A stretch of 64,000 nucleotides of DNA from Streptomyces sp. NBC_01237. Lineage in GTDB: Bacteria; Actinomycetota; Actinomycetes; Streptomycetales; Streptomycetaceae. Positions 49,296-58,304 of the stretch are shown one piece after another; within the stretch, counting starts at the first letter, position 1, and the number at the start of each line of letters is the position of its first letter. The stretch lies in contig NZ_CP108508.1 of NCBI RefSeq assembly GCF_035917275.1, forward strand, positions 3,782,001 through 3,846,000, read 5' to 3'. Under the pieces are notes generated by a model. That model was given only the letters and a program-made list of their open reading frames with translations, did no database searches and was not told where the DNA came from. The translations under genes and the position numbers were made by a program.

Positions 49296-51080
49296 ATGGC
49301 ATCGGTCACTTCCCTCGCTTCCACGCTCCAGCAGCAGCTGGCGGACGCCCTGACGGCAGCCCTGCCGGAGGCCGGCACCGCGGACCCGCTGCTGCGCCGA
49401 AGCGACCGGGCCGACTTCCAGGCCAACGGCATCCTCGCCCTCGCCAAGAAGCTCAAGGGCAACCCGCGCGAGCTGGCGTCCCAGGTCACCGCCGCCCTCC
49501 CGGAGACCGGTCTGATCAAGGACATCGAGGTCTCCGGCCCCGGCTTCCTGAACGTGACGCTCACCGACCGGGCGATCGTCGAGACGCTGGCCGCACGGGC
49601 CGCGGACGCCGAGGGCCGCCTCGGCGTCCCGTTCAGCCCCACGGCCGGCACCACGGTCATCGACTACGCCCAGCCGAACGTGGCCAAGGAGATGCACGTC
49701 GGTCACCTGCGGTCGGCGGTCATCGGTGACGCGATGGTCCAGATCCTGGAGTTCACCGGCGAGAGCGTCGTCAGGCGCCACCACATCGGTGACTGGGGCA
49801 CCCAGTTCGGCATGCTCATCCAGTATCTGACCGAGCACCCGGACGAGCTGGGCCACCAGGACGCCGAGGGCGGCGACGGCAGCGCGGGCGAAGCCGCCAT
49901 GTCCTCCCTCAACCGTCTCTACAAGGCATCGCGGGCGCTCTTCGACTCCGACGAGGAGTTCAAGGCGCGCTCCCGGGACCGGGTGGTCGCCCTCCAGGCG
50001 GGCGATCCGGAGACGCTGGCCATGTGGCAGCGGTTCGTCGACGAGTCGAAGATCTACTTCTACTCCGTCTTCAACAAGCTCGACATGGAGATCCGCGACC
50101 CCGACATCGTCGGTGAGTCCGGCTACAACGACATGCTCGAAGAGACCTGCCGCATCCTGGAGGAGACGGGCGTCGCCGTCCGCTCCGAGGGTGCCCTGTG
50201 CGTGTTCTTCGACGATGTGAAGGGCCCGGACGGCAACAAGGTCCCGCTCATCGTCAAGAAGACGAACGGCGGCTACGGCTACGCGGCCACCGACCTCTCC
50301 GCGATCCGCGACCGGGTGCAGAACCTGAAGGCGAACACCCTGCTGTACGTCGTGGACGCCCGGCAGTCCCTGCACTTCAAGATGGTCTTCGAGACGGCCC
50401 GCCGGGCGGGCTGGCTGAACGAGGACGTCCATGCGCACCAGCTGGCGTTCGGCACGGTCCTCGGCAAGGACGGCAAGCCGTTCAAGACCCGTGAGGGCGT
50501 CACGGTCCGGCTGGAGGACCTGCTGGACGAGGCCGTGGCCAGGGCGACCGCGGTGGTCCGGGAGAAGGCCGAGAAGGTGGGCCTGTCCGAGGAGGAGATC
50601 GTCGAGAACGGCCGGTACGTCGGCGTCGGCGCGGTGAAGTACGCGGACCTGTCCACGTCCGCCGTGCGGGACTACAAGTTCGACCTGGACCAGATGGTGT
50701 CGCTGCACGGCGACACGTCGGTGTACCTCCAGTACGCGTTCGCGCGTATCCGGTCGATCCTGCGCAAGGCCGGGGACGCGAAGCCGGTCGCCCACCCGGA
50801 GCTGGAGCTGGCCCCCGCCGAGCGCGCGCTGGGCCTGCACCTGGACCAGTTCGGCGAGGTGCTGGCCGAGGTCGCCGCCGGGTACGAGCCGCACAAGCTG
50901 GCCGCGTATCTGTACCAGCTGGCGTCGCACCTCACGACGTTCTACGACCAGTGCCAGGTACTCAGCGAGGACAACGCGCCGGAGGTCGTCGAGAACCGGC
51001 TGTTCCTGGTCGAGCTGACCGCCCGCACGCTGCACCAGGGCATGAAGCTGCTCGGCATCCGGACCCCCGAGCGCCTCTGA
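49296..51080 (+). CDS. argS: Arginyl-tRNA synthetase
   Basis: A 594-residue class I ArgRS. The N-terminal Add1 domain (about 1-110) is followed by the HIGH signature [18 protein letters not shown] near residue 133 and the anticodon-binding domain with [16 protein letters not shown] and [17 protein letters not shown]. The KMSKS motif is degenerate ([17 protein letters not shown]), as in many ArgRS. ATG 49296 is chosen at the start of the fold. Gene pair lysS/argS is divergent, with about 144 bases between starts. Confidence 0.96.
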   Translation: MASVTSLASTLQQQLADALTAALPEAGTADPLLRRSDRADFQANGILALAKKLKGNPRELASQVTAALPETGLIKDIEVSGPGFLNVTLTDRAIVETLAARAADAEGRLGVPFSPTAGTTVIDYAQPNVAKEMHVGHLRSAVIGDAMVQILEFTGESVVRRHHIGDWGTQFGMLIQYLTEHPDELGHQDAEGGDGSAGEAAMSSLNRLYKASRALFDSDEEFKARSRDRVVALQAGDPETLAMWQRFVDESKIYFYSVFNKLDMEIRDPDIVGESGYNDMLEETCRILEETGVAVRSEGALCVFFDDVKGPDGNKVPLIVKKTNGGYGYAATDLSAIRDRVQNLKANTLLYVVDARQSLHFKMVFETARRAGWLNEDVHAHQLAFGTVLGKDGKPFKTREGVTVRLEDLLDEAVARATAVVREKAEKVGLSEEEIVENGRYVGVGAVKYADLSTSAVRDYKFDLDQMVSLHGDTSVYLQYAFARIRSILRKAGDAKPVAHPELELAPAERALGLHLDQFGEVLAEVAAGYEPHKLAAYLYQLASHLTTFYDQCQVLSEDNAPEVVENRLFLVELTARTLHQGMKLLGIRTPERL

Positions 51081-51110
51081 GCACCTCCGGGCGCCTCTGA
51101 GCACCCGGCG
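51071..51110 (+). repeat. 20-bp tandem repeat spanning the argS stop codon
   Basis: GCGCCTCTGAGCACCTCCGG at 51071-51090, which includes the argS stop (TGA), is repeated at 51091-51110 as GCGCCTCTGAGCACCCGGCG. It resembles the gene-end duplications at 36259 and 47161. Confidence 0.7.
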
Positions 51111-51113
51111 CAT

Positions 51114-51168
51114 CCGTTACGCGGACGGCGCGGCACACGCCCTGTGTGCCGCGCCGTCCGCGTAACGG
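51114..51168. terminator. Very strong bidirectional terminator
   Basis: Perfect 25-base arms (51114-51138 and 51144-51168, outer end CCGTTACGCGGACGGC) with loop GCCCT, between argS and the convergent membrane HTH gene. Confidence 0.9.
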
Positions 51169-51190
51169 CCGCCGAAACCGCCTTCCGGCA

Positions 51191-52654
51191 TCAGAAGTCG
51201 GGTTCCACCCACTGGGCCGTGTCGTGCCGGTAGCGGTACTCGGGCCGGGTCTTGATGCTGCTCGTACGGAACGGCTTGCCGTGGTCGTCGATGCGCAGCG
51301 TCCCCTTCCGGCCCCCGCTGCTCCACTCCAGCTCCAGGTACCAGGTGACGTCGTGCCCCTCCACGTGCGCGTCGAGGTTGAACACCTCCACGTCGGTGGA
51401 GCTGACCTGGTACGGGAAGCCCTTCGCGGGTACGACGGTGTCGCCCTGCTTCCCGGCGACCGGCTTCGAGCGCGGCCGGCTGTCGTCCAGGTCGATGTCG
51501 AAGCTCTGCGGTGTGACGCCGCTCCCGCACCCGTCGCCCATCGAGTACGCGGACCAGGGCAGCGGCGCGTTGCGCCCCAGTACCCGCACGTGCATGGCCT
51601 GGAGGACGACCACGTCCTTCGAGGTCCCCTGGAGGGTGAGTTCGAGCATCATGGCGCCCCCGTCCACCCCGCCCAGCGCCTTCGCCCAGCCCCGGGTGTC
51701 CTGCGGTACGGGCGGCGGCGGTACGTCGTCGGGCTTCTGGTCGAGCAGGTAGTACTGCCCGCAGGGCTCCTCCCAGTTGTACGAACTGATGGTGGCGGTC
51801 ACGGGTACGCCACCGGCGGCCGGCGCCTTGGGCGAAGCGGACCTCGGAGGCGCGGAACCCGTTGCCGACGTGGAAGGCGTGGCCGGGGAACCGTCCTTGG
51901 AGGGTGTCCCCGAGGGCGTCGGAGAGCCGGTCGCCGCCAGGGCGCTCCTGTCGGCACCGGGCACCGCGGGGACGTCGCCCTCGGATGCGCCGGAGCCGCT
52001 GCGCGCGTCGTCCGCCGGTGAGCCCGCGAGGTTACCGGCGATGAGCGCACCGGAGACGGCGAGCGCGACGACGGCGGTCGCCGCCAGCAGGACCCGCAGC
52101 CGCCGCGAGGCGAACCGCCCCCGACGGGCCGGGGCGGTCCGCCCGGCGGCGGGTCCCCCGGCGAGTACGTCCGCGGGTTCATCGGCCCGCGAGTCGCCCT
52201 GCGTGTCGGCGGGTCGGCCGGCAGGCTGCCCGGCTGGCCGGTCGGCAGGCACGTCGGCCCTCGATACGGCCTCCGGCGTTGACGGCGGCTCAGGTGCGTC
52301 CACCGGAGGCTCCGCCGGGACCACCGGAACCGCTGCTTCCGCCGAAGGCGCGGGCACGGGCACCGGCACGGGGCTCGGCCCCGCCTCCGACTTCCCCGCG
52401 CCCCGCCGCCGCGCCTCATCGGCCACGATCCACCGCCGGTGCAGCGCCACCAACTCGTCGCCCGTGGCCCCGCAGAGCCGCGCCAGCCGCTCGACCGGCG
52501 CGTACTCGTTCGGCACGGCATCCCCGTTGCAGTACCGGTGAAGGGTGGACGTGCTGACGTGGAGTCTTCCCGCGAGAACCCCGTAGCTGCGCCCCGAACG
52601 GTCCTTCAGTTCTTTCAGCAGAGCCGCGAACTCCACGGCCTCCGGCGTCGCCAC
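51191..52654 (-). CDS. Membrane-anchored HTH protein with extracytoplasmic domain
   Basis: A 487-residue protein of unusual layout. Residues 1-80 form an Xre-like helix-turn-helix (FAALLKELKDRSGRSYGVLAGRLHVSTSTLHRYC). A long Pro/Ala/Asp linker precedes one membrane helix (LRVLLAATAVVALAVSGALIAG, about 183-205). After another linker rich in Ser, Thr and Pro comes a folded domain with two Cys (PCGQYY, GDGCGSG). So a DNA-binding head is tied to an outside sensor domain, a design that could transmit external signals to gene expression; not shown here. GTG 52654 has a GGGGG site. Confidence 0.8.
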   Translation of the reverse strand: MATPEAVEFAALLKELKDRSGRSYGVLAGRLHVSTSTLHRYCNGDAVPNEYAPVERLARLCGATGDELVALHRRWIVADEARRRGAGKSEAGPSPVPVPVPAPSAEAAVPVVPAEPPVDAPEPPSTPEAVSRADVPADRPAGQPAGRPADTQGDSRADEPADVLAGGPAAGRTAPARRGRFASRRLRVLLAATAVVALAVSGALIAGNLAGSPADDARSGSGASEGDVPAVPGADRSALAATGSPTPSGTPSKDGSPATPSTSATGSAPPRSASPKAPAAGGVPVTATISSYNWEEPCGQYYLLDQKPDDVPPPPVPQDTRGWAKALGGVDGGAMMLELTLQGTSKDVVVLQAMHVRVLGRNAPLPWSAYSMGDGCGSGVTPQSFDIDLDDSRPRSKPVAGKQGDTVVPAKGFPYQVSSTDVEVFNLDAHVEGHDVTWYLELEWSSGGRKGTLRIDDHGKPFRTSSIKTRPEYRYRHDTAQWVEPDF

Positions 52655-52838
52655 TACGGCGTTCCCCCTCCTGATGCGTCCCGGAACACCGTTCCAGGGA
52701 CGTGGAATCTGCCCAGGTCACCGTACGCGCAGGCGTTCCAGCATTCCCAATGGGCCGAGCGGCGTTGCGGCCGGAATCGTTCGCCCCGCAAGCTGTGGAC
52801 ACACCGCAGGGCAACCCAGCACTCACCGGGAAGCAGCC

Positions 52839-52937
52839 GTGTCCTTTCGTTTCCGCATCGAACCCATCGATGTCCTGGCGATCTGCGTAGTGATCGCGGC
52901 CACGACGGTCGTGACCCTCCTGATCCGCCATCACTGA
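52839..52937 (+). CDS. 32-aa single-helix membrane peptide
   Basis: A small frame starting at GTG 52839 gives SFRFRIEPIDVLAICVVIAATT followed by a short basic end; a typical transmembrane helix with charged ends. GGAAG lies about five bases upstream. A longer in-frame start at 52674 has a non-membrane, Arg-rich extension. It precedes the DUF4232 lipoprotein gene by 58 bases. It is not recognised and may be a real short membrane protein or chance. Confidence 0.5.
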   Translation: MSFRFRIEPIDVLAICVVIAATTVVTLLIRHH

Positions 52938-52995
52938 CCTGCCGGGTCAGCCTTCACACCACCTCACCACGCACCACTCCACGGGGAGAAACACC

Positions 52996-53718
52996 ATGCG
53001 CAGCAACCGCATCCGCACGACCGCCCTCGCCGCCACCGCCCTCCTGGCCGCCCTCTCGCTCACCGCCTGCAATGGCGAGGACAGCGCGGCGGGAGCCTCC
53101 GGTTCCACGCCTCCGGCGGCCTCCACCGGAGGCCAGGCGGACCAGAAGCCCTCCGCGAAGGGCGACGCCGAGGACAGCAGCGGCGACACGGAAACCATCG
53201 ACGGAACGAGCAGCACCAACGCACCCGCCGCCAAGGGCCCGGACATCAAGACCCCGGACACCAAGACCCCGGCCAAGAGCTCCAGCTCGGCCCGCACCGT
53301 GTGCAAGGCCTCGAACACCAAGCTCACGCTCACCCCCGTGAGCCGCCCCGTCAACCACATGCTGCTCACGGTCACCAACACCGGCAGCAAGAACTGCGAC
53401 GCGTACTACTACCCCGCACTGCGCTTCGGCGAGGCCCAGTCCGTCCCGCCGGTCTACGAGGACAGCAAGCCGCAGGCCGTGGTCACCCTCGCCCCGGGTG
53501 AGTCCGGATACGCCGGTGTCATGACGTCCTCCGCCGACGGCAGCGGCACCGGCGGCTACTCGACCAAGGACCTGTCCGTCGGCTTCGCGGGCAAGGGCGG
53601 CATCTCCGACAGCGCCGGCCCCGCGGCCGTCGTCCCGCTGAGCAAGAGCGTGTACGTGGACAGCACCCTGAAGGTCACCTACTGGCAGCGCGAGATGTCC
53701 GACGCGCTCAGCTGGTGA
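52996..53718 (+). CDS. DUF4232-type lipoprotein
   Basis: A 240-residue lipoprotein. Signal peptide about 1-25 (MRSNRIRTTALAATALLAAL..., lipobox LTAC), a Ser/Thr/Asp-rich linker with repeated KTPDTKTPAKSS, and a C-terminal immunoglobulin-like domain VCKASNTKLTLTPVSRPVNHMLLTVTNTG with conserved Cys pair, the DUF4232 pattern. Family function is unknown but members are exported and may bind ligands. GGGGAG lies eight bases before ATG 52996. Confidence 0.87.
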   Translation: MRSNRIRTTALAATALLAALSLTACNGEDSAAGASGSTPPAASTGGQADQKPSAKGDAEDSSGDTETIDGTSSTNAPAAKGPDIKTPDTKTPAKSSSSARTVCKASNTKLTLTPVSRPVNHMLLTVTNTGSKNCDAYYYPALRFGEAQSVPPVYEDSKPQAVVTLAPGESGYAGVMTSSADGSGTGGYSTKDLSVGFAGKGGISDSAGPAAVVPLSKSVYVDSTLKVTYWQREMSDALSW

Positions 53719-53837
53719 ACCGCACTCCACCGGAACACCGACCCGCCCTCCCCGAAGGGCAGTAGCTCGTACCATCGGGGAGGGGGCCGAGGACCGGGAG
53801 CGGGGATCGGCACCGGGGGGAAGGGGCGTGGTGGGTC

Positions 53838-54338
53838 ATGCGCGGGACGACCGAACAGCACGCCCGGCCCCCCTGGCCGTCCCGTATGAGGACATGGGGC
53901 GCGATCGTCGGCCCACTCCTCCTGGCCTGCGTCCTGCCGCTCCTCATGGTCCTGTGGGCCGGGGACGGCGCACGGAAACTCATGACCGGCGAGTCCGCCA
54001 CCGTCCGGAGCGTCGCACGGTGCACGCAGGGCGGCGGCGGCCAGTCAGGCCCCTCCTACTGCTACGGAAGGTGGGCGTTCGCGGACGGCCACACGGAGTC
54101 CGGGAAGATCACCGGCGGAAGAGTGACCGAGGGCGACACGATCTTCGCGGGCCCCGGCTGGGCGTACGGGTCCACCTCACCGCTCCACACGAAACTCTGG
54201 ATCACGGTCGCCCTCTTCTGCGCCGGAGCCGGCGCCCTGGGTGCCAGTTGGGTGACCTACCGCAGGAGCCGGGACGCCCGGGCCCCGGGCAAGGCCCCCG
54301 ACGAGAATCCCGGCGACGCCGTCGCGGACACGGCTTAG
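53838..54338 (+). CDS. Two-helix membrane protein, unknown function
   Basis: A 166-residue membrane protein: helix IVGPLLLACVLPLLMVLWAG (about 23-43), an extracytoplasmic domain with two Cys (ARCTQGGGG...SYCYG), and a second helix LWITVALFCAGAGALGASWV (about 120-139) followed by a basic tail. I do not recognise a family. An alternative start at M17 (53886) is possible. The stop is 10 bases before the next gene. Confidence 0.7.
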   Translation: MRGTTEQHARPPWPSRMRTWGAIVGPLLLACVLPLLMVLWAGDGARKLMTGESATVRSVARCTQGGGGQSGPSYCYGRWAFADGHTESGKITGGRVTEGDTIFAGPGWAYGSTSPLHTKLWITVALFCAGAGALGASWVTYRRSRDARAPGKAPDENPGDAVADTA

Positions 54339-54348
54339 CATCGGCGGC

Positions 54349-55146
54349 ATGGCGATGTTCGTGCACCTGACACCCTCGGCGAACGCGGCGCGCATCCGCC
54401 GCTCCGGAATACGGGCCATCAGCCACGGCCGCACCGGATCACGGGGCCTCTACTGCTTCCCCGTCCTCCCCTCGTACACGCTCACCCACCAGTGGCTGCG
54501 CGAACTGGCCCGGCACGGCGGCCAAGGCCCCCTCGTCGCCGTCCACATCCGCCTGCCGGACGACGAACCCGTCACCCTGGGCCGCTACCACCGGGACCCC
54601 GCGACCACCACCGCCGCCGAGGCGGTCCGCCGCACGGCCGCCCTGGAGGACCCGCGCGGATGGGAGGTGTTCGTCCCCCGTCCGGTCACCCGACGCGAGG
54701 TGCACCGGCTGCGCCCGGTCAAGCAGGTCACCGGCTGGCGCTACATCCCCGACGCGCACGGCAGGCCCCCCTGCACCTGCTTCGGCTGCCGGGTACGCGG
54801 CGAGTACGGCTCACAACGCCTGCGCCGGCGCCGCCCGCACCCCCTGGACGGCCCGGCCCCCGCCGCAGCGGTGCTCCTGCGCCGGATCGCCGCGGCGGGC
54901 GATCCCGGGGACCCCGCCCAACTCACGGATGCGCTCTACTGGTTCCGGATGCGCCGACGCGGCCCACTGGACCAGCTGACCCACCTGGCCGACCACCCCG
55001 ACCCCGCGGTCCGGGTGGCCTTGGTGGACGCGGTCGCCCACTGGTCGACGCCGGGCGTCGCGGACCTTCTCCACCGCCTGTCGGCCGACCCGGACGCGGA
55101 CGTCCGCGAGGCGGTCGAAGACGCCACGCCCGACCGGGACGCCTGA
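54349..55146 (+). CDS. Possible ART-like/HEAT-repeat protein
   Basis: A 265-residue protein. Residues 1-130 begin MFVHLTPSANAARIRRSGIRA, with GLYCFPVLPSYTLTHQWL and GWEVFVPRPVTRREVHRLRPV following. The H-x-T near the start, an aromatic/Tyr segment and a late Glu in this order resemble ADP-ribosyltransferase-fold domains (compare the H-Y-E triad of DarT- and TpT1-like enzymes). A CTCFGC Cys cluster follows at about 140. From about 195 come two or more HEAT-like helical repeats (LDQLTHLADHPDPAVRVALVDAVAHW, GVADLLHRLSADPDADVREAVEDA). Enzyme assignment is tentative. Start is ATG 54349 or 54355. Confidence 0.6.
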   Translation: MAMFVHLTPSANAARIRRSGIRAISHGRTGSRGLYCFPVLPSYTLTHQWLRELARHGGQGPLVAVHIRLPDDEPVTLGRYHRDPATTTAAEAVRRTAALEDPRGWEVFVPRPVTRREVHRLRPVKQVTGWRYIPDAHGRPPCTCFGCRVRGEYGSQRLRRRRPHPLDGPAPAAAVLLRRIAAAGDPGDPAQLTDALYWFRMRRRGPLDQLTHLADHPDPAVRVALVDAVAHWSTPGVADLLHRLSADPDADVREAVEDATPDRDA

Positions 55147-55163
55147 CGCGGACGCCGCACCCC

Positions 55164-55730
55164 TCACACCCGGACCGCCTCGTAGCGCAGCTGCACCACA
55201 CCGTTGCCGAAGGTCCGGGTTCCCGCCAGGCGCAGGTCCTCCCGTGTGTCCGAAGGCGCGAACAGCGGCCTGCCGCGCCCGAGCAGTACCGGGTGGACGT
55301 AGATCCGGTACTCGTCGATCAGGCCGAGACGGCGGAAGCCCGCCGCGAGGTTCGCGCCGCCGAGCGCGAGGTCCCCGTCCGCCCGTGCCCGTAGGTCCTC
55401 GATCTGAGCGGCGTCGATCTCGCGCACCACGGTCGTGCCCCAGTCGGCCCGCTCCAGGGTGCGGGAGTACACGTACTTCGGCATGTCCCGCCAGATACCG
55501 GCGAATTCGGCCATCTGCGGAGAGCTCTCCGGGTCGGCGTCGGCGGTCGGCCAGAACCCGGCCATCAGTTCGTAGCTGACCCGGCCGTCCAGGAACGCTC
55601 CCACCGTGCGGAGTTCGTCGTTGAAGTGCTGGTGCAGCTCCTCGTCGACGAGGTGCCATGCGATGTCCCGCTCCGGACCTTCGAAGAAGCCGTCGAGGGA
55701 CACCGACATCATCAAGACGATCTTGTTCAT
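55164..55730 (-). CDS. RibD-C/dihydrofolate-reductase-fold protein
   Basis: A 188-residue protein with the N-terminal MNKIVLMMSVSLDGFFEG, the AFLDGRVSYELMAGFWPTAD loop and the LGGANLAAGFRRLGLIDEYRIYVHPVLLG core, which are diagnostic of the RibD C-terminal/dihydrofolate-reductase-like family. Such stand-alone proteins reduce unknown substrates with NAD(P)H. ATG 55730 is supported by GGCGGG-type upstream sequence. It ends 17 bases from the convergent HEAT gene. Confidence 0.88.
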   Translation of the reverse strand: MNKIVLMMSVSLDGFFEGPERDIAWHLVDEELHQHFNDELRTVGAFLDGRVSYELMAGFWPTADADPESSPQMAEFAGIWRDMPKYVYSRTLERADWGTTVVREIDAAQIEDLRARADGDLALGGANLAAGFRRLGLIDEYRIYVHPVLLGRGRPLFAPSDTREDLRLAGTRTFGNGVVQLRYEAVRV

Positions 55731-55860
55731 GGGGTACCCGCCGTTTCCGTATCCAGGAGTACGCCCTCCCGGGAACGGCCGCCGACGTTACGCCCGAGGC
55801 GCCCTCCGTACCCGCAGCCGCGCCGTCGCACTGTCAGTGGCGCCGCTTAGAGTCACGCTC

Positions 55861-56646
55861 ATGGCATCGCTTCCGAACCCCCTGCCGTCACTGGCCACCT
55901 CCGGCCTGGACCTCCCGCCCGGCTCCCTGGTGGACACGACCATGGACGGCACCTGGGACGAACCGCTCCTCTGGTACGCGAACGACCCCGCCACTCCCCG
56001 CACCTGGTCGGCGATGCGCGCCGCCGGCAAGCCGCTTGGGCTGCTTCCGGTGCTGATCGACGGCGGCAGGCGGGACCAGTGGCCCGAGGAGTGGGACCTC
56101 GACCCGGACGGGACGTCGTATCCCGGTGACCACGATGCCGAAGAGGTCCTCAACGACTACCGGTCGTACAACACCGAGGAGTTCGAGGACGACCCCGGGC
56201 ATCTGGCCCTGGCCCCCCGCCCGGAGGCCGACGGGCTGGACGGCCCGGACTCGCTGGCCGCCGAGATCGCGGGCCAGATCATCGACGTGCGCGGCGGGGA
56301 GTCCGGTCCGCGGATCGCCCTCGTCCCGGCCCGCCGCAGCGCCGACATACCGGCGTCGATCGGCTGGACCGGCCCGATGAACCACGAGAACGACGTGGCC
56401 AGGCTCTGCGCGGTGCTCCGCTCCTGGGAGGACCGGTTCGACATCCGGGTCGTGGAGCTGGGGTTCGACACCCTGGTCGTCTCGGTCGGACGGCCGCCCA
56501 CGACCCCGGCGGAGGCACGGGCACTGGCCGAGGAGCACTACGCGTTCTGCCCGGACAACATCGACCAGGGCCCGTCGGACGACCTGGCCGTCTACGCGGA
56601 GAAGTCGCTGCTCAACCAGGAGGCGTGGTCCTTCTGGTGGGACTGA
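55861..56646 (+). CDS. DUF4253-domain protein
   Basis: A 261-residue soluble protein. The C-terminal half (about 145-261) follows the DUF4253 layout: IALVPARRSADIPASIGWTGPMN, CAVLRSWEDRFDIRVVELGFDTLVVSVGRPP and the end ALAEEHYAFCPDNIDQG. DUF4253 is common in Streptomyces and of unknown function, sometimes near toxin-immunity genes. The N-terminal half is Asp/Glu/Pro-rich. ATG 55861 begins the matched region. Confidence 0.86.
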   Translation: MASLPNPLPSLATSGLDLPPGSLVDTTMDGTWDEPLLWYANDPATPRTWSAMRAAGKPLGLLPVLIDGGRRDQWPEEWDLDPDGTSYPGDHDAEEVLNDYRSYNTEEFEDDPGHLALAPRPEADGLDGPDSLAAEIAGQIIDVRGGESGPRIALVPARRSADIPASIGWTGPMNHENDVARLCAVLRSWEDRFDIRVVELGFDTLVVSVGRPPTTPAEARALAEEHYAFCPDNIDQGPSDDLAVYAEKSLLNQEAWSFWWD

Positions 56647-56735
56647 CCCACTGGCGTACGGGGGTGCTGGCACCACCCCCGGTGCGGTGGCTCGCCGGAT
56701 GCCCGCACGGCGGCCAAGTCCCTATCTTCACAGTC

Positions 56736-58274
56736 ATGTTGAAAGCCACGGCCGCCGCCGCGCTCACTCTGCTCACACTGACCGGCACCACCGCGTCCGC
56801 CACCCCTTCCTCCGGTACCTCCCGCCCGCCGTCCGATGTCGTCCGCACCGACAAGGGCTTCGTGCGGGGCACCGTCACCGACACCGCCCGTACGTTCCAG
56901 GGCATCCCCTATGCCCGTGCCGTCCGCTGGTCCCCTCCGGCCGCTCAGCCCGCCTGGCACGGGGTCAGAGCGGCGACGGCGCCCGGCGCGGCCTGCGCGC
57001 AATCGGGCGAGATCCCGGTCAGGGGGCCCGAGAGCTTCACCGAGGACTGCCTGTTCCTGAACGTCACCACGCCCCGCACCCCCTCCGCCTCCGGCCCCCG
57101 CCCGGTCATGGTGTGGCTGCACGGCGGTGACCACGAGGACGGCACCGGCAGCGCCTACGGGGCGCAGCGCCTGGCGGACCAGGGCGGTGTCGTCGTGGTG
57201 ACCCTGAACTTCCGGCTGGGCGCCTTCGGTTATCTGGGCGACAGCAATCTGGGCCTTCAGGACCAGCAGGCGGCGCTGCGCTGGGTCCGGCGCAACGCTG
57301 CGGCCTTCGGCGGGGACCGCGACAACGTCACGCTCTTCGGCCAGTCCGGCGGTGCCCGCTCCGCCTGCGCCCACCTCGTCGCCCCCACCTCCGCCGGGCT
57401 CTTCGACCGGGCGATCCTCCAGAGCGGGCCCTGCCTGGACGAGGGGGAGACCCGCGGGACGGACCGGGCCACCCGTGAGAAGGCGCAGTTCGCCGCGCAC
57501 GTCGACGGGCCCCTGGACCAGGCGTCCGCACGGGAGCTGGTCGCCGCCGACGACAGGTTCGACGCGGGCGAGAAGGAGATCCGCTACAGCCCGACGTACG
57601 GCACGAGGCTCCTTCCCCGTACGCCTCAACAGGCTTTCGCGACCGGCCGCTTCAACAGGGTGCCGGTGCTCACCGGCGTCAACCGCGACGAGGAGACCTT
57701 CCGTGCCTCCTGGAGCGTCGACATGGCCAAGAAGGCCCAGGACCCGGATGCCGAGGTGGAGACGGAGGACTTCCGGGCGTACGTCTGCGATGTCTACGGC
57801 CCCGCGATCGCCGACCGGACCGTCGCCCTCTACACCGGCCGGACCCCGAAGCTGCCCCCGGTCCTCGCCCTGGGCGCCGCGATGTCGGACGCCATGTGGG
57901 CCCGCCCCGCGGTCGACACCGACAACGCGCTCGGCGACCGGACCCCCACGTACGCCTACGAGTTCGCGCAGCCGGACAACCCCTGGTTCACGGACTTCCC
58001 GGCCCCTTCCTTCCCCATCGGCGCCCCGCACCTGAGCGAACTGCCGTACTTCTTCGACCTCGGCTACGGCACCACGCCGCTCACCGCCGAACAGCGCACC
58101 CTCGCCGCGTCGATGATCGGGATCTGGTCGGACTTCGCCCGCACCGGCAGGCCCGGCTGGAAGCCGTACACGCCCGCCGACCCGAACGTGCAGTCGATCG
58201 CGGCCGGCCGCACCGGCCCCACCGACTTCGCGAAGAACCACGAGTACACCTTCTGGAAGCAGCAGCTCGGCTGA
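56736..58274 (+). CDS. Secreted type B carboxylesterase-like protein
   Basis: A 512-residue exported carboxylesterase. Signal peptide MLKATAAAALTLLTLTGTTASA, then FQGIPYARA, EDCLFLNVTTPR and oxyanion loop VMVWLHGGDHEDG (usual HGGG reads HGGD). The nucleophile motif is LFGQSGGARSA where GESAG is usual; NRDEETF supplies an acid candidate and GAPHLSELPYFF the His. Activity is likely but the altered elbow makes specificity uncertain. ATG 56736 is chosen because the signal peptide begins there. Confidence 0.86.
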   Translation: MLKATAAAALTLLTLTGTTASATPSSGTSRPPSDVVRTDKGFVRGTVTDTARTFQGIPYARAVRWSPPAAQPAWHGVRAATAPGAACAQSGEIPVRGPESFTEDCLFLNVTTPRTPSASGPRPVMVWLHGGDHEDGTGSAYGAQRLADQGGVVVVTLNFRLGAFGYLGDSNLGLQDQQAALRWVRRNAAAFGGDRDNVTLFGQSGGARSACAHLVAPTSAGLFDRAILQSGPCLDEGETRGTDRATREKAQFAAHVDGPLDQASARELVAADDRFDAGEKEIRYSPTYGTRLLPRTPQQAFATGRFNRVPVLTGVNRDEETFRASWSVDMAKKAQDPDAEVETEDFRAYVCDVYGPAIADRTVALYTGRTPKLPPVLALGAAMSDAMWARPAVDTDNALGDRTPTYAYEFAQPDNPWFTDFPAPSFPIGAPHLSELPYFFDLGYGTTPLTAEQRTLAASMIGIWSDFARTGRPGWKPYTPADPNVQSIAAGRTGPTDFAKNHEYTFWKQQLG

Positions 58275-58304
58275 CCTCCGACCCGGCAGAAAGCCACAGC
58301 AGCC

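Noticed and set aside
47604..51080. An 1158-residue plus-strand frame ending with argS
   Set aside because: Residues before MASVTSLAS are antisense to lysS and low-complexity; argS starts at 49296.
47385..51113. A 1242-residue minus-strand frame covering lysS and the opposite side of argS
   Set aside because: Only the C-terminal 588 residues match lysyl-tRNA synthetase. The N-terminal extension is antisense to argS and crosses a promoter region; the true start is the GTG at 49151.
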